Assembly: GCA_937141405.1 (NCBI GenBank)
Contig: CAKZQQ010000003.1
Span: forward strand, 124,001 to 188,000
Length of the DNA stretch: 64,000 nt
Direction: 5' to 3'
Source: an uncultured Campylobacterota bacterium
Lineage (GTDB): Bacteria > Campylobacterota > Campylobacteria > Campylobacterales > Sulfurovaceae
Shown here one piece after another: positions 55,897 to 63,937 of the stretch. How positions within the stretch are numbered: position 1 is the first letter of the stretch; every line of letters begins with the position of its first letter. The position numbers were made by a program, and so were the translations under genes. The notes beneath the pieces are model-generated. The model did not search any database, was not told the origin of the DNA, and worked only from the letters and a program-made list of their open reading frames with translations.

Positions 55897-55983
55897 AAAA
55901 ATTAAAATGCAAGTTCCGTTCCATAAATCAAAACAACCGTTATGTAAAGGATAATATAATGATATTGCTTACAATAAAGTTAT
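55887..55983. repeat. Control-region copy B, partner of 50761-50858
   Basis: Second copy of the duplicated control region; see the partner. The two copies keep both ModE boxes and the same blocks between and beyond them. Confidence 0.75.
55938..55961. promoter_or_regulatory. ModE operator B2
   Basis: CGTTATGTA-AAGGAT-AATATAATG differs from operator A2 at one base. It is 65 bases from B1 (A1-A2: 66). Outer arms TTACATAACG and CGTTATGTAA are perfect inverted copies. Confidence 0.7.
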
Positions 55984-55997
55984 TGTTTAGTTTTTTC

Positions 55998-56777
55998 TTA
56001 CATGCCTATGAGTATATTGTCATACTCTATGAGTGCAAAAGCTTGGGTGTTGTTTGAGAGTTTTATATCCACTTTGCTTTCCAAAAGGGCGGTGAGCATC
56101 AAGCCTTTATCGCTCTTGAAAGTTACCTCGATGTTCTCTTCAGATTTCTCCACAAGTTCTATGTCTCCTTTGAGAACATTGATATTATCTGGATTTTTTG
56201 GAGCATCAAAAACGATTTTTATGTCGCTTGATTTGATGATAGCATAGAGGCTTGTTTTTGGTGTTACTCCCATGTTTTTTAGAGATTTTGTTGTGATCTT
56301 TGATTTGAGCACCTCTCCATCTTTTGTTTTGAGCGAAAGAAGCGAGCTTAATTTATGCTCTTCTATATTCATGATTTCGCAGAGCGGCTGATTTCTCGCG
56401 CTTGTGGTTAAAAAGGTTCGGTTTAAGATCATTTTGAGTTTTTCGGGATTATCACCTGCCTCTTTGAAGCGCTCTATGAACTCTCTGTGGAGTTTATGGA
56501 AGTTATCATAAGTTGCTATCATCTCACGTGCATAAGGTGTTAGCTTTGCTCCGCCACCACCTTTACCGCCGATCTGTTTTTCTAAAAATGGAGCTTTTGA
56601 GAGTTTGTCGATATCACGAAGCATATCCCATGCGGCTTTGTAGCTCATCTTCATCGCCTTGCTTGCTGCGTGTATCGAGCCGACTTCATCTATCTTTTTA
56701 AGGAGCCGTACTCGCCCTTCACCCAAGAAGGGTTTATTGTCTTTATTGAGCCAAAATCGCCCGTCAATCTCCATCAT
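55998..56777 (-). CDS. modE: Molybdate-responsive regulator ModE
   Basis: 259 residues: winged helix (about 18-85, with GSIHAASKAMKMSYKAAWDML and the GGKGGGGAKLT wing), then two TOBE domains (about 120-185 and 190-259, e.g. ARNQPLCEIMNIEEHKLSSLLSLKT). This is the full E. coli-type architecture (262 residues). With molybdate or tungstate it should bind the four operators listed here and repress both uptake operons. It is transcribed leftward next to operator B, 134 bases beyond the porin start. Confidence 0.93.
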   Translation of the reverse strand: MMEIDGRFWLNKDNKPFLGEGRVRLLKKIDEVGSIHAASKAMKMSYKAAWDMLRDIDKLSKAPFLEKQIGGKGGGGAKLTPYAREMIATYDNFHKLHREFIERFKEAGDNPEKLKMILNRTFLTTSARNQPLCEIMNIEEHKLSSLLSLKTKDGEVLKSKITTKSLKNMGVTPKTSLYAIIKSSDIKIVFDAPKNPDNINVLKGDIELVEKSEENIEVTFKSDKGLMLTALLESKVDIKLSNNTQAFALIEYDNILIGM

Positions 56778-56818
56778 TTATATGCTCCGTTTCTTCTGCT
56801 CTCTTTTAGTTATTATAG

Positions 56819-56824
56819 TATAAT
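56819..56824 (+). promoter_or_regulatory. -10 box for the beta-propeller-like gene
   Basis: TATAAT preceded by a TTATTATAG stretch, 80 bases before the ATG at 56904. The same TTATAG-TATAAT string occurs at 60752-60762 before the aldo/keto reductase gene. Confidence 0.45.
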
Positions 56825-56903
56825 TTATTGAGAGTTGGTATTTTACAAGTGAAGTTGTTGCGGGAATGAAAAAGAATATGAGAACTACCAAAAGGAGGTT
56901 CAA

Positions 56904-57719
56904 ATGGCAAAGATAGCTTTTACTTTGGATTATGATAGCAATATCTACGAGATTGATCTGAGTGTTCATACGCCCCAAGTCATTTTTGATACGATTACCT
57001 ATCCGGTTGTTGTTGCTTGGTTGGGGAATGGAAGTTTTGCTTATATAGATAGCAATGGAAACAAAAGTATCCTTCGAGAAGACCCACCGTATGAGTGGTA
57101 TCCAACCGGACCGGATAAAGTGATATACACGCATCCAACTTGGATAAGAGATATCAAGATACGTTATAAAGCGGTACGATATAATTTTTTCTTAAGTGCA
57201 TACCACACAGATACATCGGTTCGAATATTCTATCTAGACGAGATGGACAATCCGGTGCCTTATTGCACGATAGAAGGAAGTCAACTCAAAGTAATTGACC
57301 CGTGTCATCCCGAGGGAGAAACATATTTTGGCACCTGGGGCGGGAATTTTACATTTGATGATAAAGACAATATGTACATCTCTTCAGGGAATAATGTCTC
57401 ATCAGGGCTCTTCAAGATAGGTGGTGCCGGCACAGAGGAAGTCACCGGAGAGATCGAACGAATCGTTACTTCTCCCAATGAGCCTATCACCTCTATAGAA
57501 TTTATCGGCAATAATCAACTGCTGTATGTGCAGGGAAAGCAGAGAATATATAAACTTGATCTGCAGACTTTAACATCAACATTAGTGTATGATGCTACAC
57601 AATTTTCTTCTCATGCTCTTGGCTCTCTCTCTTTGATGAAAGAAGATGCAAAGTTCGATTTACATAAAAAGAAAAAGTTTGATATGTTCAAAAAAAAGAG
57701 TGTTTTTGATGTAGGCTGA
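56904..57719 (+). CDS. Beta-propeller-like protein of unknown function
   Basis: 271 residues, no signal peptide or membrane helix. It is built of short beta-strand repeats (e.g. FAYIDSNGN, NFTFDDKDNMYISSG, EFIGNNQLLYVQGKQRIYKLDLQTL) of the kind found in NHL/YVTN-type propellers, but the blades are irregular and I do not recognise the family. The last 20 residues are Lys-rich (HKKKKFDMFKKKS). AAGGAGG lies before the ATG. It is divergent from modE; no functional link is evident. Confidence 0.6.
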   Translation: MAKIAFTLDYDSNIYEIDLSVHTPQVIFDTITYPVVVAWLGNGSFAYIDSNGNKSILREDPPYEWYPTGPDKVIYTHPTWIRDIKIRYKAVRYNFFLSAYHTDTSVRIFYLDEMDNPVPYCTIEGSQLKVIDPCHPEGETYFGTWGGNFTFDDKDNMYISSGNNVSSGLFKIGGAGTEEVTGEIERIVTSPNEPITSIEFIGNNQLLYVQGKQRIYKLDLQTLTSTLVYDATQFSSHALGSLSLMKEDAKFDLHKKKKFDMFKKKSVFDVG

Positions 57720-58100
57720 AGCATACTAGAAGCAAGAACTCTAGGGACTGGTAGTCAAAATAAATTTATAATATTCCAATCAAGAGCGAGAAACAATGCC
57801 TTTTGAGATAGCAGTGACTAATTGCTATATTATTATCAAATTTATTGTAATTAATAAATATTTTTGATATAATATATTGACGGGTTAACAAATCTGTTAT
57901 TTGCTTGGGTAGCATATTTTAGATGGCTACAATAAGTCTGCAGCGTTATAAAAAGAGTCGGTATTAAAATAATTTTTATATCGGGTTTTCAATTTATATA
58001 GTGGATTTATCAAGGATAGGTTACTCTAATGCCACAACGCATAATGAGTTATATCAAAATCAATAACCAGCAAAAAGCATGGTTCAAAAGGATCCATATC
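57720..58100. other. 381-base spacer with promoter and leader of the small secreted protein
   Basis: TTGTAA (57845-57850) and TATAAT (57868-57873) are 17 bases apart, an excellent promoter. The transcript would have a leader of about 220 bases before the ATG at 58101, with small inverted repeats: TAACA/TGTTA and GTAGC/GCTAC (about 57886-57933). Left of the promoter, ATAGCA-N9-TGCTAT (57808-57828) could end the upstream gene. No other gene is seen. Confidence 0.55.
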
Positions 58101-58427
58101 ATGACAATCAAAAATACGCTAGTAGCAGTTGCTATTTTTATCGGGCTAGTATCTTTAGTAAATGCCGACTCTGTTAATGTCGTTACAACAGCTGATGTTG
58201 CAGGACAAACAGTCACAACTGAAAAAGAGATTGGGTTTACGCCGACAACGGATAAGATTACCGTAAAAGTTGCAGGCAAAACATGCACTATGGGGTCATC
58301 TACTCTTGGTTCTGCACCGCAGGGATGCAATTATATTATAAATGTTGATGTAAGCGGCGTTTCGGCAACATTAAAAGAAGACTCCACCGTCGCAGTTTGC
58401 AGTAGAATTCCGGCAGTATGCGAGTAA
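58101..58427 (+). CDS. Small secreted protein with four cysteines, function unknown
   Basis: 108 residues from the ATG at 58101 (AAAGGA at 58087-58092; an earlier ATG lacks one). A signal peptide (KNTLVAVAIFIGLVSLVNA) is followed by a beta-rich domain of about 85 residues rich in Thr and Val with four Cys (KTCTMG, GCNY, VCSRIPAVCE), so two disulfides are likely. I do not recognise the family. Its own strong promoter and long leader suggest separate control. A hairpin terminator follows. Confidence 0.7.
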   Translation: MTIKNTLVAVAIFIGLVSLVNADSVNVVTTADVAGQTVTTEKEIGFTPTTDKITVKVAGKTCTMGSSTLGSAPQGCNYIINVDVSGVSATLKEDSTVAVCSRIPAVCE

Positions 58428-58436
58428 AATAGCGTT

Positions 58437-58462
58437 GAACACTTGGAGCTTTTCAAGTGTTC
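58437..58462 (+). terminator. Terminator hairpin after the small secreted protein gene
   Basis: GAACACTTG (58437-58445) and CAAGTGTTC (58454-58462) form a perfect 9-base stem with loop GAGCTTTT, followed by ATTCATTTT. Confidence 0.75.
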
Positions 58463-58709
58463 ATTCATTTTGCATCTCTTTGATGCGAAATGCACATGTT
58501 GCCCAACATTATAAGCCCAACGAAAAGATCTTTATATTGGTGGCATGCAAAAGAAATACATTTTTCTTGAGTATATAATCTTACGCAAAGTGAAATGCAT
58601 ATAATGATAAGCCAATTTAGACTACAATACTCAAACCAAATGAGCAAGATATAAGCATCTGATATTTGCCCATAACTTTATATCACAAATTAAAACTAGG
58701 CAAAAAATA

Positions 58710-59786
58710 ATGAAGAATTTTTTCGATGCAAGTAAACTATCCGGACTAGAGTCGCAATATGAGGCTCAAAAGATAGCTTTTGCACCAGTTGTGTTTCAAG
58801 TAGCTAGAGTGCTTAGAGATAGCGGCATATTAAAACTGTTAGAAGAGGCAAAAGATGGTTTAGAGATTGGCAACATAGCCAAAAAACTTTCCATGAGTGA
58901 TTATGCTGTCAATGTTTTGTTAGAGTCCGGTTTGAGCGCAGGGATTGTATCGAAAGATGCAGAGAGATTTTTTTCTACAAAGATAGGATACTTTATCTTA
59001 AATGATGAAATGACTCGTATCAATATGGATTTTAATCATTATGTAAATTATCTAGGTCTGTATGAGTTGGAAGATTCTATCAAAACTCAAAAACCATGCG
59101 GGTTAAAAACCTTTAACGATGACGACACTATATACCCCGGCTTATCAAAGCTACCGAAAGATGTGAAAAAAGCTTGGTTTGATTTTGACCATTTTTACTC
59201 AGATTCTGCATTTGCTGAAGCTATCGAGATGCTTAAAAAACATAAAATTAGAAAACTTTTAGAGATAGGGGGCAATACCGGTAAATTTGCCACGCTTTGC
59301 GCCAAGGGTATCCCGGAGTGTCATATAACTTTAGCGGATCTTCCCGGACAATTAGACGAAGCCGATCGAACGATAAAAGAGTTAGGGTTATCAGATCAGA
59401 TAGATACATATTTTGCAAATATGCTCGATGAGTCAACAGAGCTCCCAAGTGGGTTTGATTCTGTTTGGATGAGTCAATTTTTAGACTGTTTTTGTGAAGA
59501 AGATATCATCAAGATACTCAAAAAAGCATCCAATGCTATAGGAGATGATGGTAAGATATTTATCTTAGAGCCTATATGGGACCGTCAACGATATGAAACA
59601 TCGGCGTATTGCATCATCAACACCTCGCCTTATTTTACGGCACTTGCTAATGGCAATAGTAAAATGTTTAATTTTGGAGAGCTCAACAAACTGATAACAA
59701 AATCAGGTCTATATGTAGATGAAATCTATGATGATTTGGGTTTTTCGCATTCGCTGATAGTATGTAAAAAGATAGGAAAAGTATAA
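58710..59786 (+). CDS. SAM-dependent O-methyltransferase-like protein
   Basis: 358 residues. An N-terminal winged-helix dimerisation domain (about 30-95, e.g. LKLLEEAKDGLEIGNIAKKL) precedes a class I methyltransferase fold with motif I KLLEIGGNTGKFATLC (about 178-193), LADLPGQLDEA and SQFLDCFCEEDIIKIL. This is the plant O-methyltransferase/CrtF/hydroxyindole methyltransferase arrangement. The substrate is unknown. It stands alone with weak ribosome site, flanked by spacers. Confidence 0.82.
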   Translation: MKNFFDASKLSGLESQYEAQKIAFAPVVFQVARVLRDSGILKLLEEAKDGLEIGNIAKKLSMSDYAVNVLLESGLSAGIVSKDAERFFSTKIGYFILNDEMTRINMDFNHYVNYLGLYELEDSIKTQKPCGLKTFNDDDTIYPGLSKLPKDVKKAWFDFDHFYSDSAFAEAIEMLKKHKIRKLLEIGGNTGKFATLCAKGIPECHITLADLPGQLDEADRTIKELGLSDQIDTYFANMLDESTELPSGFDSVWMSQFLDCFCEEDIIKILKKASNAIGDDGKIFILEPIWDRQRYETSAYCIINTSPYFTALANGNSKMFNFGELNKLITKSGLYVDEIYDDLGFSHSLIVCKKIGKV

Positions 59787-59795
59787 TGGAGTATG

Positions 59796-59820
59796 CGTTC
59801 CCGCGCAGAGCACGGGAACG
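59796..59820. repeat. GC-rich palindromic repeat of the dispersed type
   Basis: CGTTCCCG-N9-CGGGAACG is a perfect 8-base pair inverted repeat in an otherwise AT-rich spacer. Short palindromes of this CGTTCCC...GGGAACG form are known as dispersed intergenic repeats in many proteobacteria. Confidence 0.65.
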
Positions 59821-59910
59821 AGAGGCAGAGTTTGAATGAATTAGCTCGTGCCACCTTTTTGAAAGTAAAATGTAGATATCACGATAGAAATAAAATTGCT
59901 ACACACGTCT

Positions 59911-59932
59911 CTCTTACGCATAGGCGTAAGAG
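59911..59932. other. Hairpin after the repeat lipoprotein gene
   Basis: CTCTTACGC-ATAG-GCGTAAGAG is a perfect 9-base stem and tetraloop, 10 bases after the stop of the minus-strand lipoprotein gene. No U-tract follows, so termination is uncertain. Confidence 0.5.
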
Positions 59933-59941
59933 AAATGCTTT

Positions 59942-60622
59942 TTAGTGGCAATGGCTATATCCATAATTCCATCCATTTCGATAATTGGAATTGTGATTGT
60001 ATAGGTATGTATTTTTCTTTGTTCCGGTGTGTTGTCTCGACCAACAACCGTCATTTTTACCTTGTTGATAAAAATTGGTTGAACCTGATGCGCAATGGCT
60101 ATATCCATAGTTCCATCCATTTCGATAATTGGAATTGTGATTGTACAGGTATGTATTTTTCTTTGTTCCGGCGTGTTGTTTTGACCAGCAACCGTCATTT
60201 TTGCCTTGTTGGTAAAAGTTAGTTGAACCTGATGCGCAATGGCTATATCCATAGTTCCATCCATTTCGATAATTGGAATTGTGATTGTACAGGTATGTAT
60301 TTTTCTTTGTTCCGGCGTGTTGTTTTGACCAGCAACCGTCATTTTTGCCTTGTTGGTAAAAGTTAGTTGAACCTGATGCGCAATGGCTATATCCATAATT
60401 CCATCCGTCTCTATAGTTGCCGCTATGGTTATAGAGATAGGTATCTTTTTTGGTTCCGGCGTTTTGTTTTGACCAGCAACCGTCATTTTCGCCTTGTTGA
60501 TAGGAGCCATTGTCCATAGTGCCGTTTGCACCTGGTGCTAAAATGATGCCTTGCGGCGGTACACACCCCACTATGATAAACATCATAAACAGAGAGTAGA
60601 TGAGCGTTCTTAACTTAAACAT
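59942..60622 (-). CDS. Lipoprotein with four 48-residue Gly/Asn/Tyr-rich repeats
   Basis: 226 residues. A lipoprotein signal ends in IVGCVPP, then four repeats of 48 residues each with YQQGKNDGCWSKQ, GTKKNTYLYN, YRNGWNYGYSHC. Each repeat holds two Cys, which may pair. DNA copies 2 and 3 (60087-60230, 60231-60374) look identical over 144 bases, so the array has expanded or been homogenised recently. The related single motif YxxGYxDGC..GWxxGY occurs in other proteobacterial envelope proteins of unknown role. Copy number may vary among strains. Confidence 0.8.
   Translation of the reverse strand: MFKLRTLIYSLFMMFIIVGCVPPQGIILAPGANGTMDNGSYQQGENDGCWSKQNAGTKKDTYLYNHSGNYRDGWNYGYSHCASGSTNFYQQGKNDGCWSKQHAGTKKNTYLYNHNSNYRNGWNYGYSHCASGSTNFYQQGKNDGCWSKQHAGTKKNTYLYNHNSNYRNGWNYGYSHCASGSTNFYQQGKNDGCWSRQHTGTKKNTYLYNHNSNYRNGWNYGYSHCH
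59945..60520. repeat. Tandem 144-base repeat array, four copies
   Basis: Four tandem copies of a 144-base unit inside the lipoprotein gene. The two central copies are identical by eye; the outer two differ at scattered bases. Confidence 0.8.
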
Positions 60623-60811
60623 GTTTTCTCCTTTTTGAGTTTTTCTATCTACTTTAATTATATCAAAATTTTCATCTTGCCTATTTTGAAAAAATCGCCT
60701 ATCCCTTCAGCCTAAATCTAGAGCTTCTTTTTTGTGCAGTCTCTTCTTTTGTTATAGTATAATATATCAAAGGTTTATGCATCTGAAATGTGTTGAAGAT
60801 AGGAACACTTT

Positions 60812-61966
60812 ATGCATATAAGAAGTGAAAAATTGATGGATAAAAGTATAGCTATGAATTGTGCGACGCCAAGTGCCACTTATCAGTTTGCAAAGAAGTT
60901 TTCACACTATAAGGATTTCTATGCAAAGTCAAACGATCTCATCTTCTCAAAGCTTGGGCTTGGAACCTTCAACAAAGAGCCTTACAAAGAGGAGAATTAT
61001 GTTTTTCACTACATCGAGGGTGTGAAACAGGCGATCAGAAGTGGTATCAATCTCATTGATACGGCATCAAATTATCGATACGGCGAGAGCGAAAAAGAGA
61101 TCGGCGAAGCACTTAGAGAGCTTTTTGAGAGTGGCGAGGTAGGCAGAGAAGAGCTTATCATCTGCTCAAAAGGTGGTTTCATCCCCCTTTGTTATCCCTT
61201 CCCTAAAAATCCTTATGTGTGGATAGAAGAAAATATACTCAAGCCAAAGCTTGCTTCCAAAGAGGAGATCGAGCTTGATCAGCACTGTATGAGCCCTGAT
61301 TTTTTGGAGTATTCCTGTAGGGGTTCATTGGAGAGGCTCGGGGTTGATGCACTTGACATCTACTTTTTACACAATCCGGAGATGCAACTTAAAAGGCTTG
61401 GCAAAAAGGCTTTTTACGAGGCGATAGAGAAGATATTTGAGCGTTTCGAGTTGCTTAGAGCGCAGGGGCTTTTTCATTATTATGGTGTGGCAACTTGGAA
61501 TGCATTTTTGCTTGATGAGACACACGAAGAGCACATCAGCTTAGAGCGATTGATGGATGCGGCACAAAAAGTTGGTGGTAAAGAGCATGGATTTAGGTAT
61601 ATCCAAGCGCCTTTTAACCTCGCAAAAACACACGCCTACACACTCCAAACTCAAAAGGTAAAGGGCGAGGCATGTACGCTGATGCAAGCAGCGAAGAGAG
61701 TTGGTGTCGACATGATAGGCAGCTCATCGCTTTTGCAGATGAATCTTTTTAAAAAATCATTTACTCCCGAGGTGGGCTTCATCTTGGATAAGCAGATGAT
61801 ACTCAAAAATGACATCCAGCTTGCATTGCAGTTTGTGCGCTCAACAAGAGGCATACTCAGTGGGCTTTTTGCTTCAAAAGTACCGGTACATATCAAAGAA
61901 AATGTAGAGATAGGAAAGATTAGTGCGACACCGCAAAATCTTTATGACCTTCTCTATAAGGTGTAG
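60812..61966 (+). CDS. Aldo/keto reductase
   Basis: 384 residues. The (alpha/beta)8 aldo/keto reductase fold starts with FSKLGLGTFN and shows GINLIDTASNYRYGESEKEIGEAL (catalytic Asp and Tyr), ICSKGGFIPL, LDIYFLHNPE, GVATWNAF and MIGSSSLLQ. A cofactor-binding Arg/Asn pattern is weaker than usual. Longer than the typical 330 residues because of an N-terminal extension and an insert at about 120-150. It is followed by the FAD protein gene two bases later. Substrate unknown. The first ATG (60812) is used; a second at 60836 is possible. Confidence 0.78.
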   Translation: MHIRSEKLMDKSIAMNCATPSATYQFAKKFSHYKDFYAKSNDLIFSKLGLGTFNKEPYKEENYVFHYIEGVKQAIRSGINLIDTASNYRYGESEKEIGEALRELFESGEVGREELIICSKGGFIPLCYPFPKNPYVWIEENILKPKLASKEEIELDQHCMSPDFLEYSCRGSLERLGVDALDIYFLHNPEMQLKRLGKKAFYEAIEKIFERFELLRAQGLFHYYGVATWNAFLLDETHEEHISLERLMDAAQKVGGKEHGFRYIQAPFNLAKTHAYTLQTQKVKGEACTLMQAAKRVGVDMIGSSSLLQMNLFKKSFTPEVGFILDKQMILKNDIQLALQFVRSTRGILSGLFASKVPVHIKENVEIGKISATPQNLYDLLYKV

Positions 61967-61968
61967 CT

Positions 61969-63621
61969 ATGATCTATGATGTTGTGGTCGTTGGAGGTGG
62001 CATCGCCGGATTGATGGCGGCTATCGAAGCGAAAAGCTCTACAAATAGGGTTGCTATCATCACAAAAGGCAATCTCTTCAAATCAAATAGTTCACTCGCG
62101 AGTGGTGGGATCAACGCTGTTTTAGACCCCTATGATCATGGCGAGTTGCAAAAACATATGGATGATACGCTCAAAAGTGCAGCAGGGCTCGGAGATAAAA
62201 AAAGCATAGAGTATATGTGCAAAAGGGCACCGCATATCATCAAAAAATTGACGGAGTTTGGTGTCGAGTTTGACAAAGATGACGCAGGCAATATCGCACA
62301 AAGAAGTTTTGGCGGCGGGAGTGCTAAAAGAACATGCTATGTGGGCGATAAAACGGGTGCAGCGATCACGCAAGCACTTATCAAGCATGCAAAAAGCTTA
62401 GGCGTGCAGTTCTTGGTCAATAACTTCATCATGAATCTAGCCCTCCACCATTCCAAGGTAAGTGGCGTCGTCTCATTGAGACGATTTGACTCAAGTGTGG
62501 TTGTCTATCCGGCCAAAGCAGTTATCTTAGCAGGGGGTGGATACGCCGGTATCTATAGAGGTTTTAGTACCAATGCCGTTGACTATACGGGCGATCTGCT
62601 TGCTATCGCTCTGCGTGCCGGATTGCGTCTGCAAGATATGGAGTTTGTGCAGTTTCATCCAACGGGATTTGCAAAGAGTAGCAATCTTGTGAGTGAAGCC
62701 GCGAGAGGCGAAGGTGGCTATCTCGTCAATGATGAGGGTGAGCGATTTGTTGATGAGTTAGAGCGAAGAGATGTAGTCTCAAGAGCAATCGCCGAACAGA
62801 TAGAAAACGGCAAAAAAGTCTTTATCGACCTGAGGCATCTTGGCAAAGAGCTCATAGAGAAGAAGCTTCCCTCTCTCTATAAAAGTGCTTTTTTACAAGC
62901 AGGGATTGATGTGACATGCGAGCTTCTACCCATCAAGCCTGTAGCGCACTATACGATGGGGGGTATCGAGACAAGCAATAGAGTCAATACAGAGATAAAA
63001 GGACTTTTTGTTTGTGGTGAGTGTGCCGCAAATGGTGTGCATGGTGCCAATAGGCTCGGTGGCAATTCACTGCTGGAAGGAGCCGTCTTTGGGGAGCTTG
63101 CAGGCACAAGAGCACTTGCATATAGTAGGACGAAAGATTTTTACCCGATAGACTATAGCAAAGTGATAAAAGATATAGAACTTGTCGATAAGATATTTGA
63201 TAAAGATACCTCCAAAAACTTCAATGCGATGCGCATTAGTCTTGGAAATACAATGTTCTCTAATGTCGGTATCAAAAGAACACAAGAGGGGCTGGAGAAA
63301 GCATATGACTATATCAGTTACCTCAGAAGTGAAGTGCCGACACTGCACTGTATAGGCAAGGAGCGTACCAATAATGTCGAGCTTATCTCTATCTTAGAGC
63401 TTAGAAATGTGACCGAGATAGCAGAAGCCGTGATACTCTCAGCACTCAAACGTGAGGAGAGTAGAGGCGCTCATTTTAGAGTAGACCATGAAGAGAGTAA
63501 TCCTAAATATGCCGAATCAATCGTCGTTCAAGAGCTCAAAAGAGCTATCTTGAGAGTGTTTTTCAAAGAACATAAATTGCTCTATAAGATTCGAAAGATT
63601 TTTAACGTAAAAACAAATTAA
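61969..63621 (+). CDS. FrdA/NadB-family FAD-binding oxidoreductase
   Basis: 550 residues. FAD motif VVGGGIAGLMAAIEA, second loop SLASGGINAVLDPYDHG, active-site-type VQFHPTG, EAARGEGGYLVNDEGERF, HYTMGGIET, GLFVCGECAANGVHGANRLGGNSLLEG and the end RGAHFRVDHEESNP are those of succinate dehydrogenase/fumarate reductase and L-aspartate oxidase. Where SdhA has the flavin-linking His, this has a Leu-Ala-Ser (SLASGG), so FAD is not covalent, as in NadB. The catalytic Arg region RGAHFR fits. It could be an aspartate oxidase or a special oxidase tied to the reductase gene before it. Confidence 0.78.
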   Translation: MIYDVVVVGGGIAGLMAAIEAKSSTNRVAIITKGNLFKSNSSLASGGINAVLDPYDHGELQKHMDDTLKSAAGLGDKKSIEYMCKRAPHIIKKLTEFGVEFDKDDAGNIAQRSFGGGSAKRTCYVGDKTGAAITQALIKHAKSLGVQFLVNNFIMNLALHHSKVSGVVSLRRFDSSVVVYPAKAVILAGGGYAGIYRGFSTNAVDYTGDLLAIALRAGLRLQDMEFVQFHPTGFAKSSNLVSEAARGEGGYLVNDEGERFVDELERRDVVSRAIAEQIENGKKVFIDLRHLGKELIEKKLPSLYKSAFLQAGIDVTCELLPIKPVAHYTMGGIETSNRVNTEIKGLFVCGECAANGVHGANRLGGNSLLEGAVFGELAGTRALAYSRTKDFYPIDYSKVIKDIELVDKIFDKDTSKNFNAMRISLGNTMFSNVGIKRTQEGLEKAYDYISYLRSEVPTLHCIGKERTNNVELISILELRNVTEIAEAVILSALKREESRGAHFRVDHEESNPKYAESIVVQELKRAILRVFFKEHKLLYKIRKIFNVKTN

Positions 63622-63642
63622 CTTAAAACAAAAGGAGAAAAG

Positions 63643-63852
63643 ATGGCAAAGGTTATGTTAAGAGAAAACGATGGAGAGATATATTTCTATATCGCAAAGA
63701 AAGATATGGAGGAGATTATCAAAACTATAGAGTTTGATAGTGATGAAGAGTGGGGCGGTGAGGTCGAGCTTAGCAACGGTGAGACTTGGTGGATAAAGCC
63801 CGGACCAAAAAATCTTCCAAAAGAAGAGGTGTGCAAAAAAATATCTGATTGA
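63643..63852 (+). CDS. nifT: NifT/FixU-type small protein
   Basis: 69 residues. The pattern KVMLREN...IYFYIAKKDMEE.I...E.....WGG.V.LSNG..W.I.P.P..LP matches NifT/FixU, a small protein of nitrogen-fixation operons (usual length about 70). AAAGGAGAAA precedes the ATG at 63643. Its function is unknown even in model diazotrophs. Its presence suggests that a nif cluster continues beyond the right end, and that this DNA belongs to a diazotroph. Confidence 0.78.
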   Translation: MAKVMLRENDGEIYFYIAKKDMEEIIKTIEFDSDEEWGGEVELSNGETWWIKPGPKNLPKEEVCKKISD

Positions 63853-63897
63853 TGCTTTTTTAATCATAGTAAACTGCCAAAATAGGCGCAATAGCTG

Positions 63898-63903
63898 TAT
63901 AAT
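63898..63903 (+). promoter_or_regulatory. -10 box of the last partial gene
   Basis: TATAAT, 35 bases before the ATG at 63938. Confidence 0.4.
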
Positions 63904-63937
63904 AAATAAACAAATTTGAGCCATAATAGGAGAATGT

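Noticed and set aside
59842-59860. TGGCACGAG on the minus strand as a sigma-54 -24 element near the nif-side genes
   Set aside because: The -12 GC element (TTGCW) is missing at the required distance, and the direction does not fit a gene start.
60087-60374. The 144-base identical copies as a CRISPR array
   Set aside because: The repeats are coding, contiguous and without unique spacers.
59896-60531. Open frames on both strands over the repeat array
   Set aside because: They are side effects of the tandem repeat; only the minus-strand frame with a lipoprotein signal and ribosome site is plausible.
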